Shown: in pieces, positions 56,466 through 64,000 of the stretch
Layout of the letters: each line of letters starts with the position of its first letter
Numbering within the stretch: position 1 is the first letter of the stretch
Source: Gemmatimonadota bacterium
GTDB lineage: Bacteria; Gemmatimonadota; Gemmatimonadetes; Longimicrobiales; Gaopeijiaceae
Length of the DNA: 64,000 nucleotides
NCBI GenBank assembly: GCA_016209885.1
Contig: JACQVF010000078.1
Coordinates: 61,021-125,020, forward strand
Direction: 5' to 3'
Program-made: the position numbers and the translations under genes
Notes under the pieces: generated by a model
What the model was told of the DNA's origin: nothing
Database searches by the model: none
Seen by the model: the letters and a program-made list of their open reading frames with translations, nothing else

Positions 56466-56484
56466 CAGGTCGCTGAAGACCTAC
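56462..56484. repeat. Small hairpin with the GGTCGCTGAAG motif between rimM and trmD
   Basis: GTAG-C-AGGTC and GACCT-AC pair around GCTGAA, overlapping the rimM stop and ending one base before the trmD ATG. It contains a copy of the 11-mer GGTCGCTGAAG (56468-56478). Confidence 0.5.
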
Positions 56485-56485
56485 C

Positions 56486-57238
56486 ATGAAGATCAACATC
56501 GTGACGATTTTCCCGGAGATACTGCGGCTCCCACTGGAGGCGAGCATCCTCGGGCGCGCGGCGAAGGCCGGGCTCGTTGAGTACCGCGTGGTGGACCTGC
56601 GCGACTTCACTCACGATCGCCACCGCAGCGTGGACGATTACCCCTACGGCGGCGGGCCAGGGATGGTGATGAAGCCGGAGCCGTTCTTCGAGGCCGTGGA
56701 TCACCTGGCGCCCCAGGGGCCCATCGTCCTGCTCTCCGCGAGGGGACGGCACTTCACCCAGGGGGACGCCGTCCGCTACGCGGTGCAGCCGGAGCTCACG
56801 TTCCTCTGCGGGCACTACAAGGACGTGGACCAGCGGGTGGCGGATCACGTCGCGACGGAGGAGCTCTCCCTCGGCGATTTCGTGCTCTCCGGCGGCGAGC
56901 TCGCGGCGCTGGTCATCATTGACGCGGTCGTGCGGCTGCTGCCCGGGGTCCTGGGCGATCATGATTCCGCGGCCGGCGACTCGTTCTATGAGGGTCCCGC
57001 GCTCAGTGCGCCCTCCTACACCCGGCCGGCGGAGTACCGTGGATACGGGGTCCCGGAGGTCCTTTTGAGCGGTGACCACGCAAAGATCGAGGCCTGGCGC
57101 CGCGCCGAAGCGGAGCGCATCACCCGGGAGCGGCGCCCGGACCTCGTGCTGCACGACCACGGCCATGGATCGGCGGCCGGGCGGGACGTCGGTGTGGACG
57201 TAGGGCCGGGGAAAGATCGGGCGGCGTCTCAGGGATAG
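56486..57238 (+). CDS. trmD: tRNA (guanine37-N1)-methyltransferase TrmD
   Basis: The 250-residue SPOUT methyltransferase shows family blocks IVTIFPEI, DYPYGGGPGMVM, LLSARGRHFTQ, CGHYKDVDQRV and the knot region LGDFVLSGGELAALVIIDAV, followed by the C-domain YTRPAEYRG. It methylates G37 in tRNAs reading CNN codons and prevents frameshifting. The C-terminal 25 residues are a Gly/Asp-rich extension. Confidence 0.96.
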   Translation: MKINIVTIFPEILRLPLEASILGRAAKAGLVEYRVVDLRDFTHDRHRSVDDYPYGGGPGMVMKPEPFFEAVDHLAPQGPIVLLSARGRHFTQGDAVRYAVQPELTFLCGHYKDVDQRVADHVATEELSLGDFVLSGGELAALVIIDAVVRLLPGVLGDHDSAAGDSFYEGPALSAPSYTRPAEYRGYGVPEVLLSGDHAKIEAWRRAEAERITRERRPDLVLHDHGHGSAAGRDVGVDVGPGKDRAASQG

Positions 57239-57290
57239 CCCGCGGCCGAGTAGGTGCGTCCGGCGTGCGTCCAGACTGCCGCCCCTGCTG

Positions 57291-57326
57291 CCCCTGGTGT
57301 CTCTGGTGTCCCTGGTGTCCCTGGTG
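57291..57326. repeat. 9-bp tandem repeat in the trmD-rplS gap
   Basis: Four near-identical 9-bp units (CCTGGTGTC type) run head to tail within the 198-base gap. A CTG/CGG-rich stretch (TGCTGCGCTGCTGCGG) follows. Confidence 0.75.
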
Positions 57327-57363
57327 CGGTTGCTGCGCTGCTGCGGCTGCTGCGGAGGAGCAC

Positions 57364-57392
57364 TTCACCCGACTGGAGATGAAGGTTAAATT
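57364..57392 (+). promoter_or_regulatory. Predicted internal promoter for rplS
   Basis: TTCACC (57364-57369), a 17-base spacer and TAAATT (57387-57392), in a locally AT-richer patch 45 bases before rplS. Confidence 0.45.
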
Positions 57393-57436
57393 AGCCCACT
57401 CGCAACAATGCGGTCCCGGGGGCAAGGAGCGATCCG

Positions 57437-57793
57437 ATGGCGGACATTCTGCAAGAGATCGGTCGGGAGGAGCTGAGAGAAGATCTCCCCGACTTCTCCC
57501 CCGGCGACACCATCCGGGTAATGGTGCGCGTGCGGGAGGGTGAGGGCGAGAAGGAGCGGATCCAAGCGTTCGAGGGGACGTGTATCGCGCGCCGCGGCTC
57601 CGGGCCGAACGCCACGTTCACGGTGCGAAAGGTATCGAGTGGCGTCGGCGTCGAGCGCATCTTCCCGCTCCATTCCCCGTACATCAAGGCGATCAAGATC
57701 ATTCGCAGGGGCCAGGTTCGGCGGGCCAAGCTCTACTACCTGCGCGGCCTCAAGGGGAAAGCGGCGAAGATCAGGGAGTTCCGCACCGAGTAA
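57437..57793 (+). CDS. rplS: Ribosomal protein bL19
   Basis: The 118-residue protein has family blocks [27 protein letters not shown], [32 protein letters not shown] and [18 protein letters not shown]. It sits at the 30S-50S interface. Its own promoter is predicted upstream; rnhB follows after 14 bases. Confidence 0.96.
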   Translation: MADILQEIGREELREDLPDFSPGDTIRVMVRVREGEGEKERIQAFEGTCIARRGSGPNATFTVRKVSSGVGVERIFPLHSPYIKAIKIIRRGQVRRAKLYYLRGLKGKAAKIREFRTE

Positions 57794-57807
57794 GCGGGTC
57801 GGCCCTA

Positions 57808-58443
57808 ATGGCGCTGGAGTCAGCCTCCCGGCTCCAGGACCCCCTCGCCTACGAGTGGCGGTTCTGGAGCCGTGGTGTTCACGTGCTCGCCGGCGTCGAT
57901 GAGGCGGGCCGCGGACCCCTGGCTGGACCCGTGCTGGCCGCGGCCGTGGTGTTGCGGCCGGGCGTGCCTGTACCGGGCGCCACCGACTCCAAGAAGCTCG
58001 CGCCCGAGGAGCGCGAGTCCCTGAACCAACAGATCCTGCGCTCGGCCTTGGCCGTGGCCCTGGGTGCCGCATCCGCTCGCGAGATCGACCGGATCAACAT
58101 CCGCCGCGCCACCGCCCTGGCCATGTCGCGCGCGCTCGCGCGCCTGGCGCTCTGTCCCGACCATGTCGTCATCGATGGGCTGCCGGTCCCCGAGCTGGGC
58201 TGGGAACACGAAGCCATCGTGGACGGCGACCGGATCGTCCATTCCGTGGCCTGTGCCTCCATCGTCGCCAAAGTCTGCCGCGACCGCCTCATGCGCCGGC
58301 TCGCCGCGCGCTACCCCGGGTACGGCTGGCACACGAACGTGGGATACGCCACCGAGGAGCACCGCGAGGCGCTGCGGCGGCTGGGACCGACGCCCCACCA
58401 CCGCCTCACCTATGGAGGCGTGCAGCTCGACCTGGGGCTGTGA
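57808..58443 (+). CDS. rnhB: Ribonuclease HII
   Basis: The 211-residue enzyme nicks at ribonucleotides in DNA. Motifs are GVDEAGRGPLAGPV with the first two catalytic acids, DSKKL, VIDGLPVPELG with the third acid, and HSVACASIVAKVCRDR followed by YGWHTNVGYATEEH. The frame extends upstream inside rplS, but ATG 57808 fits the family. A CGTTGC-GGTGTG / CACACC-TGCAACG hairpin (58447-58473) without a T-run follows the stop. Confidence 0.95.
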   Translation: MALESASRLQDPLAYEWRFWSRGVHVLAGVDEAGRGPLAGPVLAAAVVLRPGVPVPGATDSKKLAPEERESLNQQILRSALAVALGAASAREIDRINIRRATALAMSRALARLALCPDHVVIDGLPVPELGWEHEAIVDGDRIVHSVACASIVAKVCRDRLMRRLAARYPGYGWHTNVGYATEEHREALRRLGPTPHHRLTYGGVQLDLGL

Positions 58444-58446
58444 GCG

Positions 58447-58473
58447 CGTTGCGGTGTGCCCACACCTGCAACG
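58447..58473. other. Hairpin after rnhB
   Basis: A 12-bp stem with one bulged base and a CC loop closes four bases after the rnhB stop codon. No U-tract follows, so termination there is uncertain. Confidence 0.4.
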
Positions 58474-58577
58474 GCACGAGTCCGCCACCCTCGACGGAGC
58501 GGAGCGCGGCCTTTATCGTTCGGTGATGAGGGGCGCTGGTCCGTCTGATCGTGATCGGTCCCTCCCAGCTTCGGTGT

Positions 58578-58650
<73 letters not shown>

Positions 58651-58712
58651 TTGCAGTAAGCGGTTGGTTTATATAGCGTTGTTCGCTTGTCCGTCAGCGA
58701 GACCATCCCGCT

Positions 58713-58745
58713 CCTGTGCCCGGATTGTGCCGCAATTGTGCCGTA
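58713..58745. repeat. Three 11-bp direct repeats beside tRNA-Lys (possible integrase arm sites)
   Basis: CTGTGCCCGG, ATTGTGCCGCA and ATTGTGCCGTA follow one another between the tRNA and the 3' end of the integrase gene. Their position suits arm-type integrase binding sites; this is inference. Confidence 0.4.
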
Positions 58746-58767
58746 ACCTGCCGGAAGGCCCGTCCTC

Positions 58768-59865
58768 TCACCCCTCTGCCCGCTGCGCCAGCGACCGAAC
58801 TTTCCGCTCAACCGCGGCGGCGCTGCGGCGGGCCAGCTTCTCGACGCCCTCCCGGAGCATCTCCTCGTTGACGATGGCGTAGCGGTCGAAGACGGCGCGG
58901 GTCTTGTGGCCGCAGAGCCTCATGGCGACGATCTCGGGCACGCCGGCCCGGACGAGGTTGCGGACCGCCGACCGCCGCAGATCGTGAACCCAAGCCCCGG
59001 GGACGCCCGCGCGCTTGCAGGTGCTTTGCCAGGCCCGCTTGTAGCCGACGATCCGCTCGCCGTCGCGGTGGAAGACCCACGGCACGATCCGGCTCGTTGC
59101 CCCCTCCACGGCCCGCGTGCGCTCCCGTTGCCCCTGCACGAGCGCCTCCAGCTCGGGCAGCGCGGCGAAGGGGAACGTGCGCCCCTCGCGGTTTTTCGTG
59201 GTCTCGGGCTCCAGCCGCACGGTCCCGGCATCGAAATCGACCTGCGCCCACGTGAGCGGCAGCACCTCGGACTGGACGCGCCAGCCGGTGAGGTACCCGA
59301 AGCGCATGGGTGCCCGCAGGTACTCGGGCAACTGCTGGACAATGGCCTCGAAGTCGCCGCGCTCGAAGAACCCGGTGCGTGTGTTACGGACCTGGAGGCT
59401 CGGGACGTGCGGTACGTGCTCCAGGAGCCCGGCCTTGACGGCGAGGTTGAAGGCTCGCTTGAGCGCCGCGAGCTCCTTCTGGATCGTGGCGGGCTGGACG
59501 CCATCGGAGTCGCGGCGATGGGCGATGTAGCGGTTGATCCGGTCCGTGCTTATGTCGAGCGCCCGGGTGTAGCCGCTGAAGAAGTCCTTGAGCGCCCGCA
59601 CCGCCAGCTCGACCCGCTTCGCGGAGCGCCGACCGTTCGCATCGTAGTCGTCGAGCAGCAACCGGGCCAGGTCGTCAAGCGTCACCTTCTCTGCGCTCGG
59701 GCCGACGAGCCGCCCGCGTCCCATCTCTTCAAGGCGCCGACGAAGGAGCGCAAGCGCCTCGGCCTTGCGCGTCGAGCCCGCAGACTCGCGGTAGCGCCTG
59801 CCCCGGAAGCCGTAATCGATCCACCATACGTTGCCCCGCCGGTACAGTCTGCCGTTGCCTTTCAT
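58768..59865 (-). CDS. Tyrosine recombinase / phage-type integrase
   Basis: The 365-residue protein has an N-terminal arm-binding domain (GRLYRRGNVWWIDYGFRGRRYRESAGS), a SAM-like core-binding domain (about 65-145) and a catalytic domain. The full active-site set is present: R196 (TGWR), H294 and R297 (HDLR), H320 (GHKT) and nucleophile Y329. It points toward tRNA-Lys and should integrate the element there. Its ATG overlaps the stop of the upstream small HTH gene by four bases. Confidence 0.93.
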   Translation of the reverse strand: MKGNGRLYRRGNVWWIDYGFRGRRYRESAGSTRKAEALALLRRRLEEMGRGRLVGPSAEKVTLDDLARLLLDDYDANGRRSAKRVELAVRALKDFFSGYTRALDISTDRINRYIAHRRDSDGVQPATIQKELAALKRAFNLAVKAGLLEHVPHVPSLQVRNTRTGFFERGDFEAIVQQLPEYLRAPMRFGYLTGWRVQSEVLPLTWAQVDFDAGTVRLEPETTKNREGRTFPFAALPELEALVQGQRERTRAVEGATSRIVPWVFHRDGERIVGYKRAWQSTCKRAGVPGAWVHDLRRSAVRNLVRAGVPEIVAMRLCGHKTRAVFDRYAIVNEEMLREGVEKLARRSAAAVERKVRSLAQRAEG

Positions 59866-60104
59866 CGCTTGCCCCTTTCAGCTCTGAGGACTTCTCGGAG
59901 AACGCGGGCGGCTTCCGCGTGCCGGCCCGCCAGCCGTTCCAGCGCATCGGCCAGCGCGGCGACCACTCGCGGGGTGGCCGTCCTCTCGCCGTCACGGATG
60001 AGCATGAGAAGCCGATGCGACACACCAGCCTCCCGGGCTAGGGCTCTGAGCGATCCCGGCGCGAGACGCAACGCATGCCGTACCGCATCCTCCCGTCTCG
60101 CCAT
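59862..60104 (-). CDS. Small helix-turn-helix protein upstream of the integrase
   Basis: The 80-residue protein has an XRE-like pattern (LRALAREAGVSHRLLMLIRDGERTATPRVVAALADALERL). ATG 60104 has GGAG five bases upstream; the frame is open further back without homology. It overlaps the integrase start and probably regulates or accompanies it. Confidence 0.7.
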   Translation of the reverse strand: MARREDAVRHALRLAPGSLRALAREAGVSHRLLMLIRDGERTATPRVVAALADALERLAGRHAEAARVLREVLRAERGKR

Positions 60105-60147
60105 GTCTCCAATATGGCGACGATTCCGCAGAACGCAAGAGCCATGT

Positions 60148-60393
60148 TCACCGGCGGGACTCCAGCCACCGAAGCAGACCGGGCTCGGAGAAGCGCAGAG
60201 TGCGAGGACCGATGCGCCGGGTGAACGGCAATTTGTCGGCGTGGTCGTAGATCCACCGGGGCGGGACGGCCAGGAGCCCGGCGACCTCCTCAACGGTAAG
60301 CAGTCGGTCGGGTGGCTCCTTCTGGGGGAGTGGTCGAGGACGCTCCGTTTGCGTTCGGGGGTGACTCGGAGACTCGGAGCAACAGCCGCACAC
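60148..60393 (-). CDS. AlpA/excisionase-like winged-helix DNA-binding protein
   Basis: The protein is about 81 residues from a possible GTG at 60393. The conserved part is DRLLTVEEVAGLLAVPPRWIYDHADKLPFTRR followed by LRFSEPGLLRWLES, the MerR/Xis-like fold of excisionases that direct integrase. The start is uncertain and overlaps the preceding gene. It fits the integrase module. Confidence 0.65.
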   Translation of the reverse strand: MCGCCSESPSHPRTQTERPRPLPQKEPPDRLLTVEEVAGLLAVPPRWIYDHADKLPFTRRIGPRTLRFSEPGLLRWLESRR

Positions 60394-60511
60394 GAACACC
60401 CTCCGGCGCCGCCAGTAGATCCGGAAGCCGCTCCCGTGGAATCTCACCGACGCGCTCAGGGTCAGCGACAAGCGCGGTCAGGTCCGCTGCGGAAGGTCCG
60501 GCGGGCTTCAC
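60290..60511 (-). CDS. Small protein overlapping the excisionase-like gene
   Basis: The 73-residue protein (AADLTALVADPERVGEIPRERLPDLLAAPEGVRVRLLLRV) shows the pattern of short proteins often encoded just ahead of AlpA/Xis genes in integrative elements. No function is known. It overlaps the following gene by about 100 bases in another frame. Confidence 0.5.
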   Translation of the reverse strand: MKPAGPSAADLTALVADPERVGEIPRERLPDLLAAPEGVRVRLLLRVSESPPNANGASSTTPPEGATRPTAYR

Positions 60512-60655
60512 TGGAGCATCACGTGTTGCGCAACGTTTGCCAGATGTCGCGGCCCGCGTTGCCGTCGGCGGACTCGGAAAGACTGCGCTTCCAGGCCAAG
60601 CCCGTTGCTACGCTCAGGCGCTCCCAATGGTGCTTTCTCTGACGATGCTGTGCGC

Positions 60656-61234
60656 TCATGCCCGGCCAACCTCCCCACCACGGAAAGCCCCACCCCACCC
60701 CGAGCGGGCTAGGGGAGTGATACGTGAAGGCTCCCGATCCGTTGGCACTCTTCGAAGCGCCCACCGCACGGCAGGCGCGAAGGAGAGCCCCAGGACCGCC
60801 ATGACGAGATCCAGAGAGTTGCCACCGGCGTCGCAGCCGAAACAGTGCCAGAGATTGCGTTCGGCGTTCACGAAGAAGGAAGGCGTTTGTTCGTCGTGGA
60901 GGGGGCACCGGAGCCGCCATTCGTCTCCCGCCACATACTCCAGCTCCTCAGAGAGCTGAAGCCGCTCCAGCACCACCAAGATTGGCGTCTGTCTTGCCCG
61001 TCTGATCTCCTCGTGGGAGAAGCGTCGGCCCGAGGGGTCGCAGTGCTCGGTGGAGGTCGATTCTGCCGCTTCAGGGACGCAGAGTTCGCAGTGACACCCC
61101 GGGATCGGCTGACCGGGCCTCAGACTTTTGCCGGCCTGAAAGACGTGCTCGATCTCTGCCACGAGGTGTTTCGAGAGGCGGCTCCAGCACGGCCAGCTCC
61201 GTATGAGCGCCTCTACGTGCGTTGCCGCGGTCAT
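60656..61234 (-). CDS. CHC2-type zinc-finger (DnaG primase-like) protein
   Basis: The 192-residue protein has a primase zinc ribbon C110-x2-H113 (CPLH) and C131-x2-C134 (CFGC) in the context DEQTPSFFVNAERNLWHCFGCDAGGNSLDLV. A second Cys/His cluster GCHCELC (46-52) lies near the N-terminus. No TOPRIM domain follows, so this is only the template-binding module, as seen in phage and mobile-element primases. ATG 61234 overlaps the upstream stop (ATGA) and has AAAGG upstream. Confidence 0.8.
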   Translation of the reverse strand: MTAATHVEALIRSWPCWSRLSKHLVAEIEHVFQAGKSLRPGQPIPGCHCELCVPEAAESTSTEHCDPSGRRFSHEEIRRARQTPILVVLERLQLSEELEYVAGDEWRLRCPLHDEQTPSFFVNAERNLWHCFGCDAGGNSLDLVMAVLGLSFAPAVRWALRRVPTDREPSRITPLARSGWGGAFRGGEVGRA

Positions 61235-61626
61235 GACGGTGCCTTTGCATACGGGTGTTCCACTTGCCAACGAGGGAGCCGAAACGGAACCCGACCGTGC
61301 CCCGTGCCTTTCTTATGGGTTTTGCTATCAGGCACGGTAGCGGAATCTGGCGTGCCCATGCGGCTTTTCAGCCTAGGCCCCGTGCCCATCCCGGAGGCAC
61401 GGGGGGTATCGCACCCCGTGCCCCAACTCGAAATAAGTAGACGGGCACCGGGCACACCTTCCTGATCCTGCTTTTCGTAGAGCTTGGCTGCCTGGTCCGA
61501 GACATGGTATTGGTGGGCGGTGCCGTTTCCAGAATTCTCGATGATCCCGCTCTGGAGCAGGTCCGTGAGTCCGGCGTCGATGCCCCCGGCGGCCACCCCA
61601 AACTCCCCCACCTGTGGCCGGGTCAA
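61231..61626 (-). pseudogene. 3' remnant of an element gene cut by the IS21 end
   Basis: The frame ends at 61231, overlapping the primase-like gene start, which marks it as a real coding segment. Its beginning coincides with the IS21 terminus, and the first codons are IS sequence. The surviving part (GLTDLLQSGIIENSGN..YHVSDQAAKLYEKQ) looks like the winged-helix tail of a replication or helicase-type protein. The rest is low-complexity Gly/Thr/Pro-rich tail. Family not recognised. Confidence 0.5.
61291..61457. repeat. Cluster of CCGTGCC/GGCACGG motifs
   Basis: At least eight copies or near copies of CCGTGCC occur in both orientations within about 170 bases, e.g. ACCGTGCCCCGTGCC, CAGGCACGG, CCCCGTGCCC, GGCACGGGG, CCCCGTGCCCC and GGGCACCGGGCAC. 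They overlap the low-complexity 3' end of the truncated gene. A replication-initiator or partition site is conceivable. Confidence 0.5.
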
Positions 61627-61637
61627 AATCCCCCACC
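61599..61637. repeat. IS21-family terminal repeats
   Basis: CAAACTCCCCCACC (61599-61612) and CAAAATCCCCCACC (61624-61637) are 13/14 identical and 25 bases apart. Multiple such repeats are usual at IS21-family ends, where IstA binds. They mark the istB-side end of the element. Confidence 0.65.
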
Positions 61638-61662
61638 CTTTGGGCGGCGGGACCGGTGGAAG

Positions 61663-62422
61663 TTACTGCATTGATCCCCGCTTCGCAGCACGCGCGGCCG
61701 CTTCCTTGAGTCGCCAGCTCTTGCCCTCGAATTTGAGCAGGTGGCCATGGTGCATGAGGCGATCGAGGAGCGGGGTGACCACCACGACGTCGCCGAGGAG
61801 TCGAGTCCAGTCCTCGAGTGGCCGATTCGAGGTGAGGATGGTAGACGCCCTCTCGTAGCGCGCCATGAGCACGTCGGCCAGTTCGTCGCCGGCGTGCCCA
61901 GGGAGCTTTCGCAGGAAGAGATCGTCGATGAGGAGCAGTTCGGCGCCGCTGATCTGGGCACGTAGCTTTCGGAGGTCGCCGAGTTCACGCGCTTCGGTGA
62001 GGTCCTCGATGAGTTGATGCGCTTCGCGGTACAGGACTTTGTAGCCGCGGTGTCACCGCGGTGGTCGCCAGTGCCTTGGCGACGTGGCTCTTGCCAGTGC
62101 CGGGTGGGCCGATGAGCAGCACGTCCTCCTTGGCGTCGATGAATTTCAGGGTGGCGAGCTCGAGGACGTCGCGTTTGGGCAGGCGGGAGTTGTAGCTCCA
62201 GTCGAAGCACTTAAGGTCCTTGTGGTCGGGGAGTCCGGAAAGGGCGTGACGCCGATCGAGCAGGCGGGAGCGGCGGCGATCCAGTTCGTCCTGCACGAGC
62301 CAGGAGAAGGCTTCGAGGAAGTCCATCTCGTGGCTGGCCACCTGAAGGGCGCGGGCCTCGAGGGTGGCCGTCATGCCGGAGAGGCGCAGACTGCGAAGCG
62401 CGCGTTCAAGCTCGGGGGGCAA
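61663..62422 (-). pseudogene. istB: IS21-family helper ATPase IstB, frameshifted
   Basis: The gene reads from about TTG 62422 (PPELERALRSLRLSGM) through Walker A GPPGTGKSH. Near 62050 (ACACCGCGGC on the plus strand as CGGTGTCACCGCG) the frame shifts by one base. In the second frame the protein continues with YREAHQLIEDLTEARELG, Walker B LLLIDDLF and ends RYERASTILTSNRPLEDW to 61663. The partner transposase istA is absent: the IS256-family element starts where istA should lie. The element is therefore inactive. Confidence 0.8.
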
Positions 62423-63853
62423 TGTCCCCTGTGCTGTTGAAATTGAGCAGCGGCATGCGACGTTCTCACGCGGCGACCACAGCGCCGTCAGGAACGGCGC
62501 CATCGAGTGTGGCGTCGTGCTGCTGGAGCGCGGCGACGAGCTTGGCCATCTCGCGATGGCCCTTGAGCCGCCGGAAGCCGCGCTCGGCTTCCAGTACGCC
62601 CGCAGCGCTCCAGCGCAGGATCATCCGGCCGCTGCGCCAGCGCTTCACGCGCCCTGACAACTGCCGCACCTGACCGATCAGATTCTCGATGACGTTCGTA
62701 CTCGAGAGCGTACGCTCCAGCCGCGAGCCACTGAGGCCCAGGCGCTTGAGCGTCAGCAGCTCCTCGAGCCCTTCGCGCAGCGCCGCGGCCGCTCCGGGGC
62801 GTTGCTCCTCCAGGCTCCGAGCCAGGTTCTCCAGCAGGCGCTTGGCACGCTCAGGATCCTCGGTCTGGAACGCGGCGTTCAGGGCGCGCTTCACCGACTC
62901 CCGCTGGTTCTGCGGCAGCGCGTCCAGCACGTTGCGCTTCTTGTGTTGCTGGCACCGCTGGATCAGCGCGCGCTTCCCAGAGACCGCACGCACGGCCCGG
63001 TACAGCGCCTTGCTGCCGTCCATCACCACCAGCATCGTCCGATCGGTCCGCAGGCCTCGCGCCACCAGGCTCTCCAGCAGGGCCGTGCAGGTCGCCTGGT
63101 TCTCCGTCGCACCTTCCCACAGCCCGAGCACCTGCTTCTTCCCCTCGCCGTCCACCCCGACCGCCACCACCACTACGTGCTCGCCAACGTAATGGACCCC
63201 GTCGAGCATGAGCACTTTCAGGTCCAGGCCCGACAGATCACGCTCCATGAGGTCCGTCACCTTCTTCGCCGTCCCACGTACGAAGCGCCGGCTCACCGCG
63301 CTGCGACTGGTCCCCCGGCTCACCATGACCTCCGGCAGCTCCTCCAACGAGCGGCCATACTTGCGCGTGGAGACCCCCACCAGCATCTGCTCGATGGCAC
63401 GCTCCTCAAGCGGGTCCTCGGCGGACCACACCGCCCAGCTCGGCAGCACCACCTCGTCCCCCGCGGTCGTCCGCAGGCGCGGCCGGCTCACGCTCACCCG
63501 CCGCCCACCCAGCACCAGCGAACTACCTACGTGTCCGCTCCGGTAGGCCGACCGTCCCTCCGCGTGCCGGTAGCGCGGCCCACATACCTGGGCCCGCTCC
63601 GTTTCCAGCACCTCCGCCACGTACCTCAGTCCCGACAGCAGCACCGTCTCGTAGAGCGTCTCCCGGACCAGCTTGCCCAACGCCAGCTTCAGCTGGGAGA
63701 CGACGGGCTGGGTCCGTTGCCCCCTGGGCGCTTTCCTTCCATTCTTCCTCATGGTGGTGGCTCCTCCCGTGTAATTGGTTCACTGTCCACCCGAATCTTC
63801 TCATTCGGGCGGGGGAGCCGCCACCCAATTTCAACAATCTAAGGGACATCGCC
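62418..63853 (-). mobile_element. IS256-family insertion sequence, 1436 bp
   Basis: Terminal inverted repeats of about 38 bp can be aligned: GGCAATGTCCC-N7-GTTGAAATTG-x6-GCGGC at the left and GGCGATGTCCC-N7-GTTGAAATTG-x6-GCGGC at the right (reverse complement). One intact transposase gene lies inside. The 8-9 bases flanking the two ends do not match each other, so no target duplication is visible, suggesting a deletion or recombination at one end after insertion. Confidence 0.82.
62466..63752 (-). CDS. IS256-family transposase (mutator type)
   Basis: The 428-residue transposase is intact. The DDE triad is D184 (LMLDGVHYVGEH), D245 (VVMDGSKAL) and E356 (STNVIENL). The C/H motif between D and E (C267, H270 in RCQQHKKRN) is also present. 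The N-terminal half has the family DNA-binding region. Start ATG 63752; about 100 bases of non-coding sequence lead to the right terminal repeat. Confidence 0.93.
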   Translation of the reverse strand: MRKNGRKAPRGQRTQPVVSQLKLALGKLVRETLYETVLLSGLRYVAEVLETERAQVCGPRYRHAEGRSAYRSGHVGSSLVLGGRRVSVSRPRLRTTAGDEVVLPSWAVWSAEDPLEERAIEQMLVGVSTRKYGRSLEELPEVMVSRGTSRSAVSRRFVRGTAKKVTDLMERDLSGLDLKVLMLDGVHYVGEHVVVVAVGVDGEGKKQVLGLWEGATENQATCTALLESLVARGLRTDRTMLVVMDGSKALYRAVRAVSGKRALIQRCQQHKKRNVLDALPQNQRESVKRALNAAFQTEDPERAKRLLENLARSLEEQRPGAAAALREGLEELLTLKRLGLSGSRLERTLSSTNVIENLIGQVRQLSGRVKRWRSGRMILRWSAAGVLEAERGFRRLKGHREMAKLVAALQQHDATLDGAVPDGAVVAA

Positions 63854-64000
63854 GTCCGCACGTTCATTCGGGTGTTCGAAGGGTCCAGCAGCCTTGCGGC
63901 GCATGTCGAAACCGAGGCAGGAGAGTTCGTAATCAAGGTCCGCAACAACCCGGAGGGCCCGCGGGTCCTCGTGAACGAATGGGTGGGCACATCGCTCGCC
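63845..64000 (+). pseudogene. 5'-disrupted HipA-like kinase gene, running off the window
   Basis: The frame DIAVRTFIRVFEGSSSL..ETEAGEFVIKVRNNPEGPRVLVNEWVGTSLA resembles the N-lobe of HipA-related (HipA_2-type) kinases, with a Lys in a VIK strand and the NPEGPRVLVNEW block. No ATG lies in frame before the IS256 terminal repeat. The only in-frame start is GTG 63872, which would lose the first strand, so the IS probably removed the native start. The gene is also cut by the window end. Family assignment rests on about 50 residues. Confidence 0.5.

Noticed and set aside
60845..61465. 206-codon plus-strand frame opposite the primase-like gene
   Set aside because: It is antisense to a frame with a proper CHC2 zinc motif and coupled ATGA junction.

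Overview
The window is a GC-rich (by eye well above 60 percent), densely packed bacterial chromosome segment with many GTG and TTG starts and short or overlapping gene junctions. TamA/BamA- and TamB-type proteins, Lgt, many lipoproteins and an outer-membrane-type signal peptide ending in LGAQ point to a diderm. Gene content, gene order and signal-peptide style fit Gemmatimonadota best. That assignment is an inference from style; the window holds no rRNA to confirm it.

Layout. 1-320: end of a rhomboid protease. 514-2619: an EF-G-like GTPase. 2750-8633: a run yebC-ruvC-ruvA-ruvB-queA-tgt-yajC (Holliday junction processing, queuosine tRNA modification, Sec accessory). 8651-13340: def-fmt (formyl-Met handling), thiE/tenI-thiS-thiG (thiamine) and rsmB. 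13337-18629: a PASTA protein, a TlpA-like thioredoxin, YbbR, tsaD, lgt and a metallophosphoesterase. 18626-25347: an Omp85 protein overlapping a 1491-residue TamB. 25600-32453: htpX, uvrA (predicted leaderless), a YbjN-like protein, PspA and an AI-2E permease. 32694-44545: an envelope-sugar salvage block made of a D-amino-acid aminotransferase, a NamZ-type exo-muramidase, two NagZ-type GH3 lipoproteins (the second fused to a serine beta-lactamase-fold domain), two sodium:solute symporters and a BadF/NagK-type sugar kinase. 44650-45550: an hsp20 gene with a sigma-54-type promoter and palindromic upstream site, with a MITE-like element inserted at its stop codon. 45620-52115: an arginase-family enzyme, an inositol-monophosphatase-family enzyme, MgtC, PilT, a DapA-family lyase and an HD-GYP response regulator. 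52361-58443: purA behind a leader terminator, then ffh-rpsP-rimM-trmD-rplS-rnhB. 58578-58650: tRNA-Lys(UUU), which marks one edge of an integrative element. 58768-61626: that element (integrase, small DNA-binding proteins, CHC2 zinc-finger primase fragment). It is interrupted by an IS21 remnant (frameshifted istB) and a complete IS256-family element at 62418-63853, which abuts a 5'-truncated HipA-like gene at the window edge.

Two themes recur. First, many intergenic gaps carry short tandem repeats with periods of 7 to 13 bp. The 7-bp class (GCGAATC/GATTGGC-like) occurs in four gaps, and in one case it supplies the last codons and stop of tsaD. Second, many gene junctions overlap by 1 to 8 bases, so large parts of the window are probably transcribed as long operons.
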